64,000 nucleotides of DNA from Amblyornis subalaris (Eukaryota; Chordata; Aves; Passeriformes; Ptilonorhynchidae). The DNA is taken from NCBI GenBank assembly GCA_018881555.1, contig JACAXG010000012.1, positions 7,056,087-7,120,086 on the forward strand, read 5' to 3'. Made by a program: the position numbers and the translations under genes. How positions within the stretch are numbered: position 1 is the first letter of the stretch; each line of letters opens with the position of its first letter. Positions 63,915 to 64,000 of the stretch are shown piece after piece. The notes under the pieces were generated by a model that was given only the letters and a program-made list of their open reading frames with translations, ran no database searches and was not told the DNA's origin.

Positions 63915-63939
63915 AAGAGGAAGAGGAGGAGGAGGAGGT
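63915..63939 (+). repeat. short GAG/GGA microsatellite
   Basis: agaggaagaggaggaggaggaggt, a purine-only trinucleotide run of about 25 bases near the window end. Confidence 0.75.
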
Positions 63940-64000
63940 GTGGGTACACAGAGGAATTTGCATGTGCTCTTGTGTCTGAGACTTATTTAATTAAAAGACA

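Noticed and set aside
1..64000. CRISPR arrays, operons, bacterial or phage genes
   Set aside because: No regularly spaced repeats or dense coding. All recognisable repeats are vertebrate retroelements.

Overview
This is vertebrate nuclear DNA, almost certainly from a bird. The main evidence is the repeat content: three clear CR1 LINE 3' fragments, one carrying the short ATTCTATGATT-type tail of avian CR1; a solo LTR of the ERVL-like type common in songbirds and their relatives; and older, heavily diverged CR1 and L2/MIR-like remnants shared across amniotes. The base composition is moderate to AT-rich with few CpGs, simple repeats are sparse, and seven isolated N bases (4600, 22302, 22859, 29570, 29780, 38403, 63461) point to a draft assembly. 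Assignment to a passerine-like bird is an inference from the LTR type.

I recognise no protein-coding gene, rRNA, tRNA or miRNA in these 64 kb. Nearly all open frames are short, unspliced and overlap others in several frames, as expected by chance. The exception is an unusually long open frame on the minus strand at 14040-14952, in a slightly GC- and CpG-richer patch; I cannot tie it to any family. The window is best read as intergenic sequence or part of a very large intron.

Layout. 1-14 kb: unique sequence with a G-quadruplex/TATA-like pair near 4.3 kb, ancient repeat scraps near 1.3, 11.0 and 12.3 kb, a decayed CR1 tail at 12.6 kb and one exon-like segment at 5.6-5.8 kb. 14-15 kb: the long open frame. 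15-33 kb: unique sequence with two exon-like segments on the minus strand (17.6-17.9 and 25.5-25.8 kb), small simple repeats and an ancient LINE/SINE tail at 31.8 kb. 33.7-34.6 kb: solo LTR with matching target-site duplications. 35.5-47.1 kb: three CR1 copies in mixed orientation, with a MIR-like tRNA-derived scrap at 42.2 kb and a second G-quadruplex motif at 43.2 kb. 47-64 kb: unique sequence with a small CpG cluster at 51.3 kb, AT-rich possible regulatory stretches, an ancestral-type CR1 at 61.3-61.5 kb and a striking pair of 15-bp RFX/X-box-like sites at 62.37 and 62.44 kb.

Nothing in the window behaves like a multi-gene system. The best follow-up targets are the paired X-box-like motifs, the 300-codon open frame, the two minus-strand exon-like segments and the CpG/NRF1-like cluster.
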